This document shows positions 16,757 through 26,214 of a stretch of DNA of 64,000 bases, piece after piece (position 1 is the stretch's first letter; each line of letters opens with the position of its first letter). Under the pieces are notes generated by a model that was given only the letters and a program-made list of their open reading frames with translations, ran no database searches and was not told the DNA's origin. A program made the translations under genes and the position numbers. This stretch comes from Streptomyces sp. BV286 (GTDB taxonomy: Bacteria; Actinomycetota; Actinomycetes; Streptomycetales; Streptomycetaceae): NCBI RefSeq assembly GCF_019090165.1, contig NZ_JAHRIB010000206.1, positions 1 through 64,000 of the forward strand. Direction: 5' to 3'.

Positions 16757-16771
16757 GGGAAAAGATCTCTT

Positions 16772-17056
16772 ATGCAGACACGAAGCGCCGTAGAAATCGC
16801 CCGAGCAGCGCTGCGGCACACCTTCACTACCGCCACGGAGGAAGGCCTGGACAACGCAGCGCGGCAACTTGTCCGCTGGGGCTTGGAAGGACACGGCCGC
16901 CATCTGGGCACGGACCTGGCGGCCCTGATGTACCTCGATTTGGCAGAAGTCGCCGACGAAAACCGTCAAATGATCCCCGAACAGGTCTACGCCACCGCTG
17001 AACTCTCCGACGCTCAACGCACCTGGCGCAATCCCTTCCCCCGGCGCCGCGGTTGA
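16772..17056 (+). CDS. Small conserved helical protein paired with the DUF6313 gene
   Basis: 94 residues, predicted almost entirely helical (VEIARAALRHTFTTATEEGL, ARQLVRWGLEGHGRHLGTDL). It starts 15 bp after the membrane-protein gene, in the same direction, so the two are probably co-transcribed. I recognise no domain. IS701 debris starts about 170 bp downstream. Confidence 0.5.
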   Translation: MQTRSAVEIARAALRHTFTTATEEGLDNAARQLVRWGLEGHGRHLGTDLAALMYLDLAEVADENRQMIPEQVYATAELSDAQRTWRNPFPRRRG

Positions 17057-17229
17057 TGCCGACCTTGCGTGCTCGTCACCCCTGTTCCAGACAGTCATCA
17101 CCCCGAAAGCAAGGCCAGGCAAATCGTCCTTCGCGAACAGGGCGCGCCAGCTGTCATGCGGCAGCTGCTGCGCCGGCCGATCCGAAGACGTCGTCGGAGC
17201 GGTGTGCTTGCTCTGTGCGTACGGACCGC

Positions 17230-17510
17230 GTAGCAGACAGGTTCGCCCGGGTCGAACCTCGTCGCCGCATACGGCACCAGGAACCGGGACTGTTCGCGGA
17301 CCTGCCGCGGAAGAACTGCTGGACCATCGCCGAACGGGCCGGGGACGCGGCCCCCGACGCCATGCAGCACCGGCTGAACCGTGCCAGGTGGGACGCCGAT
17401 GCCGTCCGTGACGACCTACGCGTATACGTGGTCGAGCATCTGCACGACGACCAGGCAGTACTCGTGGTCGACGAGACCCGCGGCGTGAAGAAGGGCAGCG
17501 CTCCGCGGAC
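17230..17510 (+). pseudogene. IS701-family transposase, internal fragment
   Basis: VADRFARVEPRRR, FADLPRKNCWTIAERAGDAA, ALVVDE-type motif VLVVDETRGVKKGSA: the N-terminal region through the first catalytic Asp of the IS701 DDE domain. Homology begins without a start and ends just before the stop of the ABC transporter gene at 17542. This marks an IS scar at the downstream edge of the siderophore operon. Same family as the fragment at 4881-5046. Confidence 0.68.
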
Positions 17511-17541
17511 CACGGCGAGTCCTGGCCTGGTCATGCTGTTG

Positions 17542-19284
17542 TCACCGAGCGGCCTCCCAGGCCGTCCACAGTCCGGCGTACACACCACCGGCATCAAGCA
17601 GCTCTCCGTGGGTGCCGGTTTCGATGATCCGGCCGCGCTCCATCACCATGATCCGGTCGCAGGTTGCTGCTTGGGAGAGACGGTGCGCGACTACAACTGC
17701 GGTGCGCCCGGCGAGGACAGCATCAGCAGCGCGGTCGAGCTGTCCGGCGTAGGTGGAGCCCGCCTCGGCGGTCGCTTCGTCGAGGATCACCAGATCAGCG
17801 TCGGTGAGCAGCAGGCGGGCCAGGGCGAGTTGCTGCGCCTGTGCGTCCGTGAGCGGGTGTCCGCCGACACCTAGCAGGGTGTCCAACCGATCGGGGAGGA
17901 CATCGAGGATCGATGCAGCGCCGGTGGCTTCCAGCGCTGTATGGAGGTCGCGGTCGGTGGCCCCGGGCGCGGCGAGGGTGAGATTGTCGCGCAGGGTGCC
18001 CGCGAAGATGTGGACCTCCTGGGTGATCATCGCGCTACGGCTGGGGCGAGTCACCCTCCCGGCCTCAGGCAGGTGGGTACCGGCGACCACGCCGGCGAGC
18101 GTGGTCTTGCCTGCCCCGGACACGCCGACAATGGCGACGCGCTGACCGGGCGGGATGTCGAGGGTGATGTCGTCGAGCACCCGTGGCCCCTCGCCGTAAC
18201 GGAATGAGACCTCGTCGAGCTGTACTGCTGTGTTCGCGGCCTGCGCTGGGACATCCGGCCAGCTGAACGGAATCGTGACGACCCCGATCATGCGGCTCAG
18301 CGATGCGAGGGCGGACTGGAGGGTGTCGATGACCAGCAGCAGCTGGTTGACCGGTCCGAGCAGGCGTAGCACGAGCAGCATGGCGGTGGTGGCGCCGCCG
18401 ACGGTCGATGCGTTGTGGTCGATGAGGACGAAGCCGACGACGAGTACGGCGGCCAGGCTCAGGCACTCCCCGAGGTTGAGCCGGGCATTGAGCATGCTCA
18501 GCACGGTGCGTGCGCGTAGCGACTGCCCCGCGACGCGCCAGGAGTCGGTCATCACAGCCCGGTGTCGTTGCTCGGCGAGCCCGAAGCCGAGCACGGTGGC
18601 GTAGCCGCGCTGGGACTCGAGGATCTGCTGGGCGCGCGCGCTCATCGCCGTGCGCTCGGCGCGGTAGACCCCTAGTCCGATGCGCAGGTACCACCGCACA
18701 GCCAGCACGTAGACCGGCAGCACGACGGCGAAGGCGGCCGCGTAGGGCCATTCCAGAGCCGCGAGCCCGCCCAGCGACACGACGATGGTGAACGCGGTGA
18801 CGGTGAGCGCGGGGATTACTGCGGGTGCTGCGTCGGCGACGGCGGTGACGTCGTCGCTGGACCGAGATATCAGGTCCCCGGTCCCGGCGCGCTCGACAAG
18901 GTGCTGTGGGAGGGCCATCGCGTGACCCACGAGCTGTTCGCGCAGCGCGGCGAGGATGGAGTGGTAGACGCGGGTGGCGAGCACGATCGTCAGCGCGGTG
19001 CCCGCGGCACCGAGGACTGCCGACAGCGCCATGACGGCCGTGACCGTCAGCACGGTGGCGAGGTCCGCGGTGTCGGCCTGCACGCGGTCGACGAGGAATC
19101 CGATCGCCACGGGAACGATCAGGTCGACGCCGGTGCTGACGATCCCCAGCACCCCGGTCGCGGCGAGCCGGAGCCGGTACCCGTGGCTGAGCCGCCACAC
19201 CTCCCTGACCGTCTCGCGGCCGCTCGCGACCGGCAGCCCGGCATCGGGAGCCTCGGTCTCGGGCGCGCCGGAGGTGCCGCTCAC
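17542..19284 (-). CDS. Exporter-fold ABC transporter subunit (second of a heterodimer)
   Basis: 580 residues: six-helix transmembrane domain (about 25-320), then a nucleotide-binding domain. Walker A is intact (GVSGAGKTT), Walker B is intact with catalytic Glu (ADLVILDEAT), and the H-loop is VVAHRLS; the signature is degenerate (LTDAQAQQLALAR instead of LSGGQ). GTG start overlaps the stop of the partner gene (GTGA). Last gene of the siderophore operon. IrtAB and YbtPQ are known exporter-fold heterodimers that import ferric siderophores; that role, or siderophore export, is inferred from context. Confidence 0.87.
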   Translation of the reverse strand: MSGTSGAPETEAPDAGLPVASGRETVREVWRLSHGYRLRLAATGVLGIVSTGVDLIVPVAIGFLVDRVQADTADLATVLTVTAVMALSAVLGAAGTALTIVLATRVYHSILAALREQLVGHAMALPQHLVERAGTGDLISRSSDDVTAVADAAPAVIPALTVTAFTIVVSLGGLAALEWPYAAAFAVVLPVYVLAVRWYLRIGLGVYRAERTAMSARAQQILESQRGYATVLGFGLAEQRHRAVMTDSWRVAGQSLRARTVLSMLNARLNLGECLSLAAVLVVGFVLIDHNASTVGGATTAMLLVLRLLGPVNQLLLVIDTLQSALASLSRMIGVVTIPFSWPDVPAQAANTAVQLDEVSFRYGEGPRVLDDITLDIPPGQRVAIVGVSGAGKTTLAGVVAGTHLPEAGRVTRPSRSAMITQEVHIFAGTLRDNLTLAAPGATDRDLHTALEATGAASILDVLPDRLDTLLGVGGHPLTDAQAQQLALARLLLTDADLVILDEATAEAGSTYAGQLDRAADAVLAGRTAVVVAHRLSQAATCDRIMVMERGRIIETGTHGELLDAGGVYAGLWTAWEAAR

Positions 19285-21041
19285 TGCGCCGTCCTTGAGG
19301 GCGTGGGTACGTCGTCAGGTAGTTCGACGACGCGGTCGCAGGCAGCGAGCAGCGCCTGGGTCGAGGCGATCAGCAGCGTCGAGCGGCCTGCCCGCGCACT
19401 ACGCAGCCGGCCCGCGATCGTGTGCTCTGTGACGGAGTCGACCGCGGTGGTCGGGTCGTGCAGCACGAGTACCGGCGCGTCGCTCGCCAGGGCGCGGGCA
19501 AGCGCGACCCGCTGGCGTTGGCCGCCCGAGAGCCGGTTGCCGCCCTCGCCGACCGGGACGTCTAGGTCGGCCGCGAAGTCGTCGCAAGCGGCGGCTCGCA
19601 CCGCGGCGTCCACCCGCTCCGGTGCGCCCGCGATCACGGCGACGTTGTCGCGGAGGGTGCCGCTGAACAGCGTTGCGCGGTGCGGCGCGACGGTGACCTG
19701 GGAGCGGTACTCGACCGGGGACAGCTCCCGCGCCGGGATCCCGTCGAGCCGTGCCTCGACCTCCCCTTCGGCCTGCGGGTCCAGCAGCGCCTCGACGACG
19801 CGGGCGGCGGTCCGGTCGTCGGCGCGCATGCCCACGAGCTCGCCGGGCTCGACCCGGATCGACACGCCGGGCCCTGAGATGCTCGGCACGACCACGTCCA
19901 GCTCCGGCAGCGCGGTGACCTCCCGGCGGATCGCGTCATCGGGCCCAGCCGTCGACGTGGCGTTGTCCCGCAGCACGTCGAGGACACGCACGGACGAGGC
20001 GCGGGCGCCGGCGAGGTTGGGGATGGACGTGCTCGCGATCGCCTGGATCTGCGGCAGCAGTGCCTGGGCGAGGCCGACGGCGGTGATCAGCTCGCCGATG
20101 CTGAGCTGTCCGTCCACGGTGAACCAGCCCGCCAGCCCCACCACAGCGGCGACGAACGTGCCGCTGACCACGCCCGAGCTCGCAAGGAACCTTCCCAGCA
20201 GGCCCGCGTTGCGCCTGGCGCCGGCAAGGGTCTCCTGGCTTGCCTGCCGGTACCGGCTGGTCGCCTCGGCCTCGGCACGCATCCCCTTGACCACCCGGTA
20301 GCCGGCGACCAGGTCCGTGGCCTGTCCGACCGTGGAGGCCAGCAGTTCCTGGTACTCGCGGGTGTCCCGGGAGAGCCGCTCGCTGAGCACGCCCATCGAC
20401 CAGACCGCGACCGGCGCCCCGAAGAGCACCACGAGTCCGAGCAGCCAGTGCGTCGCCAGCAGTGATACCGCGATGAATGCGATGGCCGTGACCCTGGAGA
20501 CCGGGATGATCGTCAGGATCACCGCGTTGGACAGGCGCGCGACGTCGCTGGTCATCACCGAGACCACGTTGCCGCCCGGCGCACGGCCGGTGCCACCGAC
20601 CGGGTGCAGCACGCCCGCGGAGAGGGTGCCGCGGAGTCGGTGCTGCAGTACCTGCACCGCGTGGGCGGTCAGCCGCAGCGAGAGCCTCGCCGCCGATGTC
20701 AGCGCGACGTAGAGGGCCACCAGCACGCCGAGCCACAGGGCCAGTTGTCCCGCGTCCCCGGTCGCGACGGCCCGGTCGATCGCGAGTCCCATCACCACCG
20801 GGACCGCGGACTCGCCCACCTGCCACACGATCGCCAGCAGCATCGCGGGAACGCTGACCCGCCTCGCCGAGAAGATCACGCGCAGCAGGAACCGGCCCGG
20901 CGTGGTACCCGGCCCGGACTCGAACGGCGGTGCATCGAGCGGCTCGGCGGGATCCAGCAGGAGCACGGGCAGCCGGCGGGTCAGCGGTCCTCGCCCCAGT
21001 CCCGCAGTGTCGGCGCCGGAGGAACGCGGGGAGTTCCTCAT
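19281..21041 (-). CDS. Exporter-fold ABC transporter subunit with a degenerate Walker A (first of a heterodimer)
   Basis: 586 residues. Transmembrane domain with six hydrophobic segments (for example VPAMLLAIVWQVGESAVPVV). In the ATPase domain the Walker A loop is lost (GMRADDRTA in place of GxxGxGKS/T) and Walker B lacks the catalytic Glu (VLVLHDPTTAVD), but the signature is perfect (LSGGQRQRVALARAL). Its sites therefore complement those of the partner. ATG at 21041 overlaps the esterase stop by ATGA; a longer frame upstream shadows the esterase. Confidence 0.86.
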   Translation of the reverse strand: MRNSPRSSGADTAGLGRGPLTRRLPVLLLDPAEPLDAPPFESGPGTTPGRFLLRVIFSARRVSVPAMLLAIVWQVGESAVPVVMGLAIDRAVATGDAGQLALWLGVLVALYVALTSAARLSLRLTAHAVQVLQHRLRGTLSAGVLHPVGGTGRAPGGNVVSVMTSDVARLSNAVILTIIPVSRVTAIAFIAVSLLATHWLLGLVVLFGAPVAVWSMGVLSERLSRDTREYQELLASTVGQATDLVAGYRVVKGMRAEAEATSRYRQASQETLAGARRNAGLLGRFLASSGVVSGTFVAAVVGLAGWFTVDGQLSIGELITAVGLAQALLPQIQAIASTSIPNLAGARASSVRVLDVLRDNATSTAGPDDAIRREVTALPELDVVVPSISGPGVSIRVEPGELVGMRADDRTAARVVEALLDPQAEGEVEARLDGIPARELSPVEYRSQVTVAPHRATLFSGTLRDNVAVIAGAPERVDAAVRAAACDDFAADLDVPVGEGGNRLSGGQRQRVALARALASDAPVLVLHDPTTAVDSVTEHTIAGRLRSARAGRSTLLIASTQALLAACDRVVELPDDVPTPSRTAQ

Positions 21042-22234
21042 GCCTGGCTCCGATCCGGGCTCCTGAGCGGGAAGCACCAGAGCAGGGCATCGGCGAAGAT
21101 TCCGCGCCACCACGCGTAGTCGTGTCCGCCGGCGAACTCCTGGTAGCGGGTGTCGTAGCCCTTCCGGGTGAGTACGTGGTCCAGCCAGCGGCTGTGGGTG
21201 TTCGAGCTCTCCAGCTCACCGACGTCGTGGAAGATGCGGACCGGTGCCGCTTCGGCGGCCAGGTAGTCGGCGATCAGTGTCGGTACGGGGGTGCGGCGCA
21301 GCAGTTCGCCCGACCCGGTGCCCCACGTGAGGTCAGGGTGGTATCCGCACGACGGGGACTGGAGGATGGCGTGGCCGAACGTCGTCGGGTGGTGGAGCGC
21401 TGTCCAGCCGGCGCACAGACCGCCGAAGCTCTCGCCGGCCAGCGCGACGTCACCGGGGTTCCGCGAGAGCGGATACCGGTGGTGGAGCCACGGCAGCAGT
21501 TCCTGGACCAGCATGTGCGAGAACGCCGGGTTGCAGAGCAGCTCCTTGTCGCGCCGCGGTGCGGGCTGATCGACGAGGACCACCACGCAGGGCCGGATCA
21601 GTCCCGCCCGGACCAGTGCGTCACGAACGCTCGGCGCGCTGTGGTCCGGTGTCCCGTCCAGGTGGATCACGAAGGGCAGCGCGCTCTCGTCCGAGAACCC
21701 TGAAGGGGGCATCGAGACCCAGATGCGGCGTTCGTCTCCCAGTAGCTCGCTCGCCAGCACGGCAGTTTCCACTGCCGGGGCCGGCCGCGCTTCGGCCTGA
21801 TCGAGCCAGGGCAACGGCACCGCGTCGGGCAGCACTGCCACCGAGGCTCCGGAGAACCGCTGCACCGAGCACTTCGAGAACCGCGGCGGGGGGTTGAACG
21901 GGTCCGGGACCCGTTCGTCCTCACCTGTCGCCGAACGTCGTACGAACACGTACGAGAAGCGCAGGTCGGAACGCATCCGCAGGGTACGAACGCGGAACGC
22001 CGTCCCCGCGACCGGGGTGAACTCCCCCTCGATCGGGTTGAAGCCGATTCTGGGGCCGATCACCACCGCGAGGGTGACCGTCGTGCCGTCTTTGGGCTCG
22101 TCGACGAACGTCACCTCCACCTCGTCCGCGGAGACCCGTTCGACCAGCGGTGCGCCCGTCTCCTTGAGATGTCGTCGGAACCTTTCCGGGCTCCACTCAC
22201 CGGTCGCCAGCTTCTCGACCAACGGATCAGCCAT
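21038..22234 (-). CDS. Enterochelin-esterase-like ferric-siderophore hydrolase (Fes family)
   Basis: 398 residues. N-terminal Fes domain with WSPERFRRHL and the strand-rich RMRSDLRFSYVFVRR; C-terminal alpha/beta hydrolase (esterase D/Fes) with ALPFVIHLDGT, nucleophile Ser269 in AGESFGGLC, and the catalytic His in GGHDYAWWR near the end. Fes enzymes cleave ester backbones of ferric catecholate trilactones in the cytoplasm to release iron. No signal peptide is seen, consistent with that site. Starts 8 nt inside the preceding ATPase gene, so coupled translation is likely. It suggests that the imported siderophore has hydrolysable esters. Confidence 0.86.
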   Translation of the reverse strand: MADPLVEKLATGEWSPERFRRHLKETGAPLVERVSADEVEVTFVDEPKDGTTVTLAVVIGPRIGFNPIEGEFTPVAGTAFRVRTLRMRSDLRFSYVFVRRSATGEDERVPDPFNPPPRFSKCSVQRFSGASVAVLPDAVPLPWLDQAEARPAPAVETAVLASELLGDERRIWVSMPPSGFSDESALPFVIHLDGTPDHSAPSVRDALVRAGLIRPCVVVLVDQPAPRRDKELLCNPAFSHMLVQELLPWLHHRYPLSRNPGDVALAGESFGGLCAGWTALHHPTTFGHAILQSPSCGYHPDLTWGTGSGELLRRTPVPTLIADYLAAEAAPVRIFHDVGELESSNTHSRWLDHVLTRKGYDTRYQEFAGGHDYAWWRGIFADALLWCFPLRSPDRSQA

Positions 22235-23081
22235 TTTTCGCGCTCTCCATGTCGGTGTTGTCAGCCGGCCTTCGTCGGGTTCGCTCGCGGCCGAGCGGTA
22301 CCACCTGGGGGCTGCCGGCCACCGGATCGGGCACCACCAGGCAGCGCAGACCGAACACCTCCTCGACCAGCTCGGCCGTGACGACCTCGTCCGGAGGACC
22401 CTCGGCGACCACGCCGCCGTCCTTCATGGCGATCAGGTGGGTGCCGTAGCGGGCAGCCTGGTTCAGGTCGTGCAGGACGGCGACCAGGGTGTGGCCGACA
22501 TCGTGCAGGTCGGTGAACAGCTCCATCAGCTCGATCTGGTGGGTGATGTCGAGGAAGGTGGTCGGTTCGTCGAGCAGCATGATGTCGGTGCGCTGCGCAA
22601 GCGCCATCGCCACCCACACGCGCTGGCGCTGCCCGCCCGACAGCTCGTCCACCGGGCGCCCGGACAGGTCGGCGACCGAGGTCTGGTGCATCGCCCTCAG
22701 CACGGCCCGCTCGTCGTCCTCGGTCCACTGCCGGATGAACCCCTGATGGGGGTACCGTCCCCGGGCCACGAGGTCGGCGACGGTGATCCCCTCCGGGGCG
22801 ATCGAGGCCTGCGGCAGCAGTCCGACCCGCCGCGCCACCTCTTTGGTCCGGTAGGAGTTGATGTCGGCACCGTCGAGGACGACCTGCCCGGCCGACGGCT
22901 TCAGCAGTCGGGACAGGCTGCGCAGCAGGGTGGACTTGCCGCACGCGTTCGGGCCGACGATGACCGTGAACGACTCGTCGGGGATCACCACCGAGAGGTG
23001 CTCGGAGATGATCCGCCCGTCGTAGCCGATCGTCGCCGACTCCACACGGAGGCGCGCGGTGTCGGGCGGGGTCGCGCTCAC
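22227..23081 (-). CDS. Ferric-siderophore ABC transporter ATP-binding protein (FepC/FecE type)
   Basis: 284 residues: Walker A GPNACGKST at about 43-51, Q-loop in VGLLPQAS, signature LSGGQRQR, Walker B IMLLDEPTTFLD, H-loop VLHDLNQA. All motifs are intact and typical of the FecE subfamily. GTG start (23079-23081) overlaps the upstream permease stop in GTGA; an upstream extension of the frame has no coding character. It energises the two FecCD-like permeases encoded next to it. Confidence 0.92.
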   Translation of the reverse strand: MSATPPDTARLRVESATIGYDGRIISEHLSVVIPDESFTVIVGPNACGKSTLLRSLSRLLKPSAGQVVLDGADINSYRTKEVARRVGLLPQASIAPEGITVADLVARGRYPHQGFIRQWTEDDERAVLRAMHQTSVADLSGRPVDELSGGQRQRVWVAMALAQRTDIMLLDEPTTFLDITHQIELMELFTDLHDVGHTLVAVLHDLNQAARYGTHLIAMKDGGVVAEGPPDEVVTAELVEEVFGLRCLVVPDPVAGSPQVVPLGRERTRRRPADNTDMESAKNG

Positions 23082-24136
23082 AGGCGTCTCCTGGCTTCGG
23101 TGAACAGCAGGTATCCGAGATAGCCGCCGCCGAGCACGACGGTGATGATGCCGACCGGCATCGGGGTGGGGGCGACGTGCTGGGCGAGATAGTCCGACAC
23201 CAGACACAACAGCGCGCCGACGAAGGCGGCGGGGGCGAGGGTGATCCCGGCCGTGCGGGCGAGCCGTCGTCCGATCTGCGGGGCGACCAGGGAGATGAAC
23301 ACGATCGGCCCCGACGCGGCCGTGACCGTCGCCGTCAACGCCACTCCCACCAGGATCAGGCCGAGGCGTACGGGCGCGACCCGTACCCCTTGCGAGGCGG
23401 CCGCGTCGTCACCCAGCTCCATCTGCCGCATCGGCCGGCTCAACATCCCGGCCAGCAGCAGGAGTACGGCGACGCAGGCGCCGCCGACGACGACCTGGCC
23501 CCAGGACACGCCGTTGAGCGACCCGGCACGCCACGCGGCCGCGGACATCGCCTGGTTCAGGTCGGCCTTGAGGATCAGCCAGGTGTTGAGCGACCCGAGC
23601 ATCGCCGAGACGCCGATACCGACGACGATCAGCCGGAACCCCTGCACCCCTCGCCGGTGGGCGAGCACGTACACGGCCACCGCGGTGGCCATGCCGCCCA
23701 GCAGCGCCCCGCCGACCAGCTGCACGTAGGTGCCGTTGACGACCAGGATCACGATCAGTGCGCCGGTGTAGGAGCCTTCGGAGAGCCCGATGATGCCGGG
23801 GTCGGCGAGAGGGTTGCGCAGCAGCGACTGGAAGAGCGCCCCGCTCACCCCCAGGGCCGCGCCGAACACCACCGCCGCGGCCACTCGGGGCAGCCGCCAC
23901 TCGACCACGATGTCGTGGACGATGCCGGTCTCCCGACCGGTCAGCGCGGAGAGCACCTGCCCGGGGCTCAGCGCGTACGAGCCGGTCATCAGCGCGAGCA
24001 CCGCCGTACCGGTGATCGCGACCGCAAGCACCGCGCAGACGACGACCGAGCGCCACCGCAGCAGTATCGCGATCCGCCGGTGCCGCAGCACCAGCACCCG
24101 CCGGCCGAAATCCACCGGCGGAACGTGCGTGTTCAT
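23078..24136 (-). CDS. FecCD-family siderophore permease 2
   Basis: 352 residues with about ten transmembrane helices. Family landmarks: LPRVAAAVVFGAALGVSGAL followed by FQSLLRNPLADPGIIGLSEG, then GDDAAASQGV and GPIVFISLVAPQIGRRLA. The ATG overlaps the stop of the other permease (ATGA). A basic, hydrophilic leader of about 30 residues precedes the first helix. FecCD permeases form a heterodimeric inner-membrane channel. Confidence 0.92.
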   Translation of the reverse strand: MNTHVPPVDFGRRVLVLRHRRIAILLRWRSVVVCAVLAVAITGTAVLALMTGSYALSPGQVLSALTGRETGIVHDIVVEWRLPRVAAAVVFGAALGVSGALFQSLLRNPLADPGIIGLSEGSYTGALIVILVVNGTYVQLVGGALLGGMATAVAVYVLAHRRGVQGFRLIVVGIGVSAMLGSLNTWLILKADLNQAMSAAAWRAGSLNGVSWGQVVVGGACVAVLLLLAGMLSRPMRQMELGDDAAASQGVRVAPVRLGLILVGVALTATVTAASGPIVFISLVAPQIGRRLARTAGITLAPAAFVGALLCLVSDYLAQHVAPTPMPVGIITVVLGGGYLGYLLFTEARRRL

Positions 24137-25176
24137 AGTCCGCTCGATTTCTTCCGCCGCGCCAGCGCGACGAGAACGGGGGCGCCGACGAAGGCGGTGA
24201 CGATACCCACGGGGATCTCGCCGGGTCTCATCACGACGCGGCCGAGGATGTCGGAGACCAGCAGCAGGCTCGGGGCCAGGAGGATGCTGTAAGCGAAGAT
24301 CCAGCGCTGGTCCGGGCCAACCATCCAACGGGCCACGTGCGGCACCATGAGGCCGACGAATGCGATGGGTCCGGCGATCGCGGTGGCGCCGCCGGCGAGG
24401 AGGGTCAGTGCGATCACCGCGAGCACCCGGGTGCGTGCCAGCCGGACCCCTTGGGCGATCGCCAGCTCGTCGCCCAGGGCCAGAGCGTTGAGCGGGCCCG
24501 ACACCGCGAAGGCCAGGACGAGTGCCACCGCGAAGAACGGCACGACCGGCCACACGACCTCGAGCGGGCGGCCCGCGATCGACCCGGCGTTCCAGTTCCG
24601 CATCGCGTCGAAGGCGTCCGGGTCGGTCAACTGGAGCGCCTCTCTGGCGCCGCCGAGCACGGCGCCGACGCAGACTCCGGCGAGCACCATGACCACCGGC
24701 GAGGAGCCTTGTCGTGTCGACCCGAGGGTGAGCACCAGGAGTGTGACGATCAGTGCCCCCGCGAACGCGAACCACATGTAGCCCTGGACGTCGCGGACGC
24801 CGAGCAGGCCCACGGCGACCGTCACCGCGAAGGAGGCGCCGGCATGGACGCCGAGGACACCCGGATCGGCCAGGGGGTTGCGGGTGAGCGCCTGGATCAA
24901 CGCGCCCGACAGACCGAGGGCGACGCCGACGACCAGGCCCACGATCGTGTGCGGCAGACGGAAGTCGCGGATCGCGAACTGGTCGGTGTCGGCCGAGGGG
25001 TGGAACAGCGCGTCCCACACCACTGACGGCGCGATCGCCGTCGAACCGATCATGACACTGAGCACCAGCAGGACCACCAGCACCACCAGCGCGACGACCA
25101 GGCCGAGCAGACGACGACGCGGTCCGGGCACCGTTTCGGTGCCCGGACCGTCCTGCCGCAGGGCGAGGGCTGTCAC
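24133..25176 (-). CDS. FecCD-family siderophore permease 1
   Basis: 347 residues, about ten hydrophobic helices. LPHTIVGLVVGVALGLSGAL then IQALTRNPLADPGVLGVHAG, GDELAIAQGVRLARTR and GPIAFVGLMVPHVARWMVG are the conserved FecCD blocks. GTG start at 25174-25176 overlaps the lipoprotein stop. Partner of the permease at 23078-24136. Confidence 0.92.
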   Translation of the reverse strand: MTALALRQDGPGTETVPGPRRRLLGLVVALVVLVVLLVLSVMIGSTAIAPSVVWDALFHPSADTDQFAIRDFRLPHTIVGLVVGVALGLSGALIQALTRNPLADPGVLGVHAGASFAVTVAVGLLGVRDVQGYMWFAFAGALIVTLLVLTLGSTRQGSSPVVMVLAGVCVGAVLGGAREALQLTDPDAFDAMRNWNAGSIAGRPLEVVWPVVPFFAVALVLAFAVSGPLNALALGDELAIAQGVRLARTRVLAVIALTLLAGGATAIAGPIAFVGLMVPHVARWMVGPDQRWIFAYSILLAPSLLLVSDILGRVVMRPGEIPVGIVTAFVGAPVLVALARRKKSSGL

Positions 25177-26183
25177 TGCTTGCCGGGGAGGGTCGCCAGT
25201 GCGCTGTCGAGCGAGTCCAGGTACCGGTTGACGGGCCCGTAGGAGTTGTTGCCGGGGCAGAAGACTCCCAGCGCCCGACCGGAGCTCACTGCGGGCAGCG
25301 CCTTCCAGGTGTTGGTCTCGACCACCGGTTTGAAGGGTTCTGTCGGCTTGCTGTCGGCGTCGACGGGGTAGGTGATCACGTCGTACTCGGACAGCTCGCT
25401 GATCTGCTCGAACGGCAGGGACTCGTAGGCCAGGGGGTCCTTGCCCTCGGCCGCCTCGGGGAGGTCCAGGCCGATGTCGTCACGGGCGATCTCGGAGCAG
25501 CCGATGTCCGCGATGTAGAACGTTCCGGGATCGCTCCAGTCTCCGCGGGAGACGTCGACGAACGAGGTGTCCTTGATGATCTTGCCGTAGGTCTTCTGGA
25601 TCTTGGCGACCTTCTCCTTGAACTCCGCCTTCTGCTGCTTGAGCGCATCCGCGACGTTGCCGGCCCCCGCGATCGCGTCGGCGAAGGCCTTCCACTCGGT
25701 GTCGAGCCCCCAGGACACGGTCGGGGCGATGGCCTCAAGCTGCTTGCCGACCTTGTCCCAGTCGTCCGAGGAGAACTGGACCAGGATGAGGTCCGGCTTG
25801 AGGGCGGCGAGCTTCTCGAGGTCCACCTCACCACCGCTGGTGCCGATGATCTCGGCTGCCTCATAGACAGTCCTGTGTTCCTCCGGCAGCACGTCGAGCT
25901 CGGACCCGGACGCCTCGGTGACACCCACCGGTTTGCCGCCCAGATCGATGAAGGGGAGGTTCGTGTTGCCGATCGTGACGATGCGCCGGGGGGCGACGGG
26001 GATCTCGACGGTGCCGTTCTCGGCCTTGACGCTGCGGGTTTCGGCGGCGTTGGTGCTGCGGGTCGCGGCGGCCTTGTCGCCGGTGTCGTCGCCGTCACCG
26101 CCGCAGGCGGTGAGGACGAGCGACGCGCTCATGAGCGAGGCGGCAAGGGCTGCGCCGCGTCTCATCCGGGGCGTGTTGCGCAT
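25173..26183 (-). CDS. Ferric-siderophore-binding lipoprotein (FepB/TroA-like)
   Basis: 336 residues. Signal peptide with twin basic residues and a lipobox LTAC (Cys27), so the mature protein is membrane-anchored outside the cell. The periplasmic-binding-protein type III fold is shown by PRRIVTIGNTNLPFIDLGG, KLAALKPDLILV and the long helix region of ALKQQKAEFKEKVAKIQKTY. ATG at 26181-26183 gives a proper signal peptide. It lies 31 bp after the fusion gene. The ligand is probably a ferric siderophore by context; its chemical type is not readable. Confidence 0.9.
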   Translation of the reverse strand: MRNTPRMRRGAALAASLMSASLVLTACGGDGDDTGDKAAATRSTNAAETRSVKAENGTVEIPVAPRRIVTIGNTNLPFIDLGGKPVGVTEASGSELDVLPEEHRTVYEAAEIIGTSGGEVDLEKLAALKPDLILVQFSSDDWDKVGKQLEAIAPTVSWGLDTEWKAFADAIAGAGNVADALKQQKAEFKEKVAKIQKTYGKIIKDTSFVDVSRGDWSDPGTFYIADIGCSEIARDDIGLDLPEAAEGKDPLAYESLPFEQISELSEYDVITYPVDADSKPTEPFKPVVETNTWKALPAVSSGRALGVFCPGNNSYGPVNRYLDSLDSALATLPGKQ

Positions 26184-26214
26184 GGGCGTTCTCTTCTTCT
26201 CGGAGTGGAGGGGG

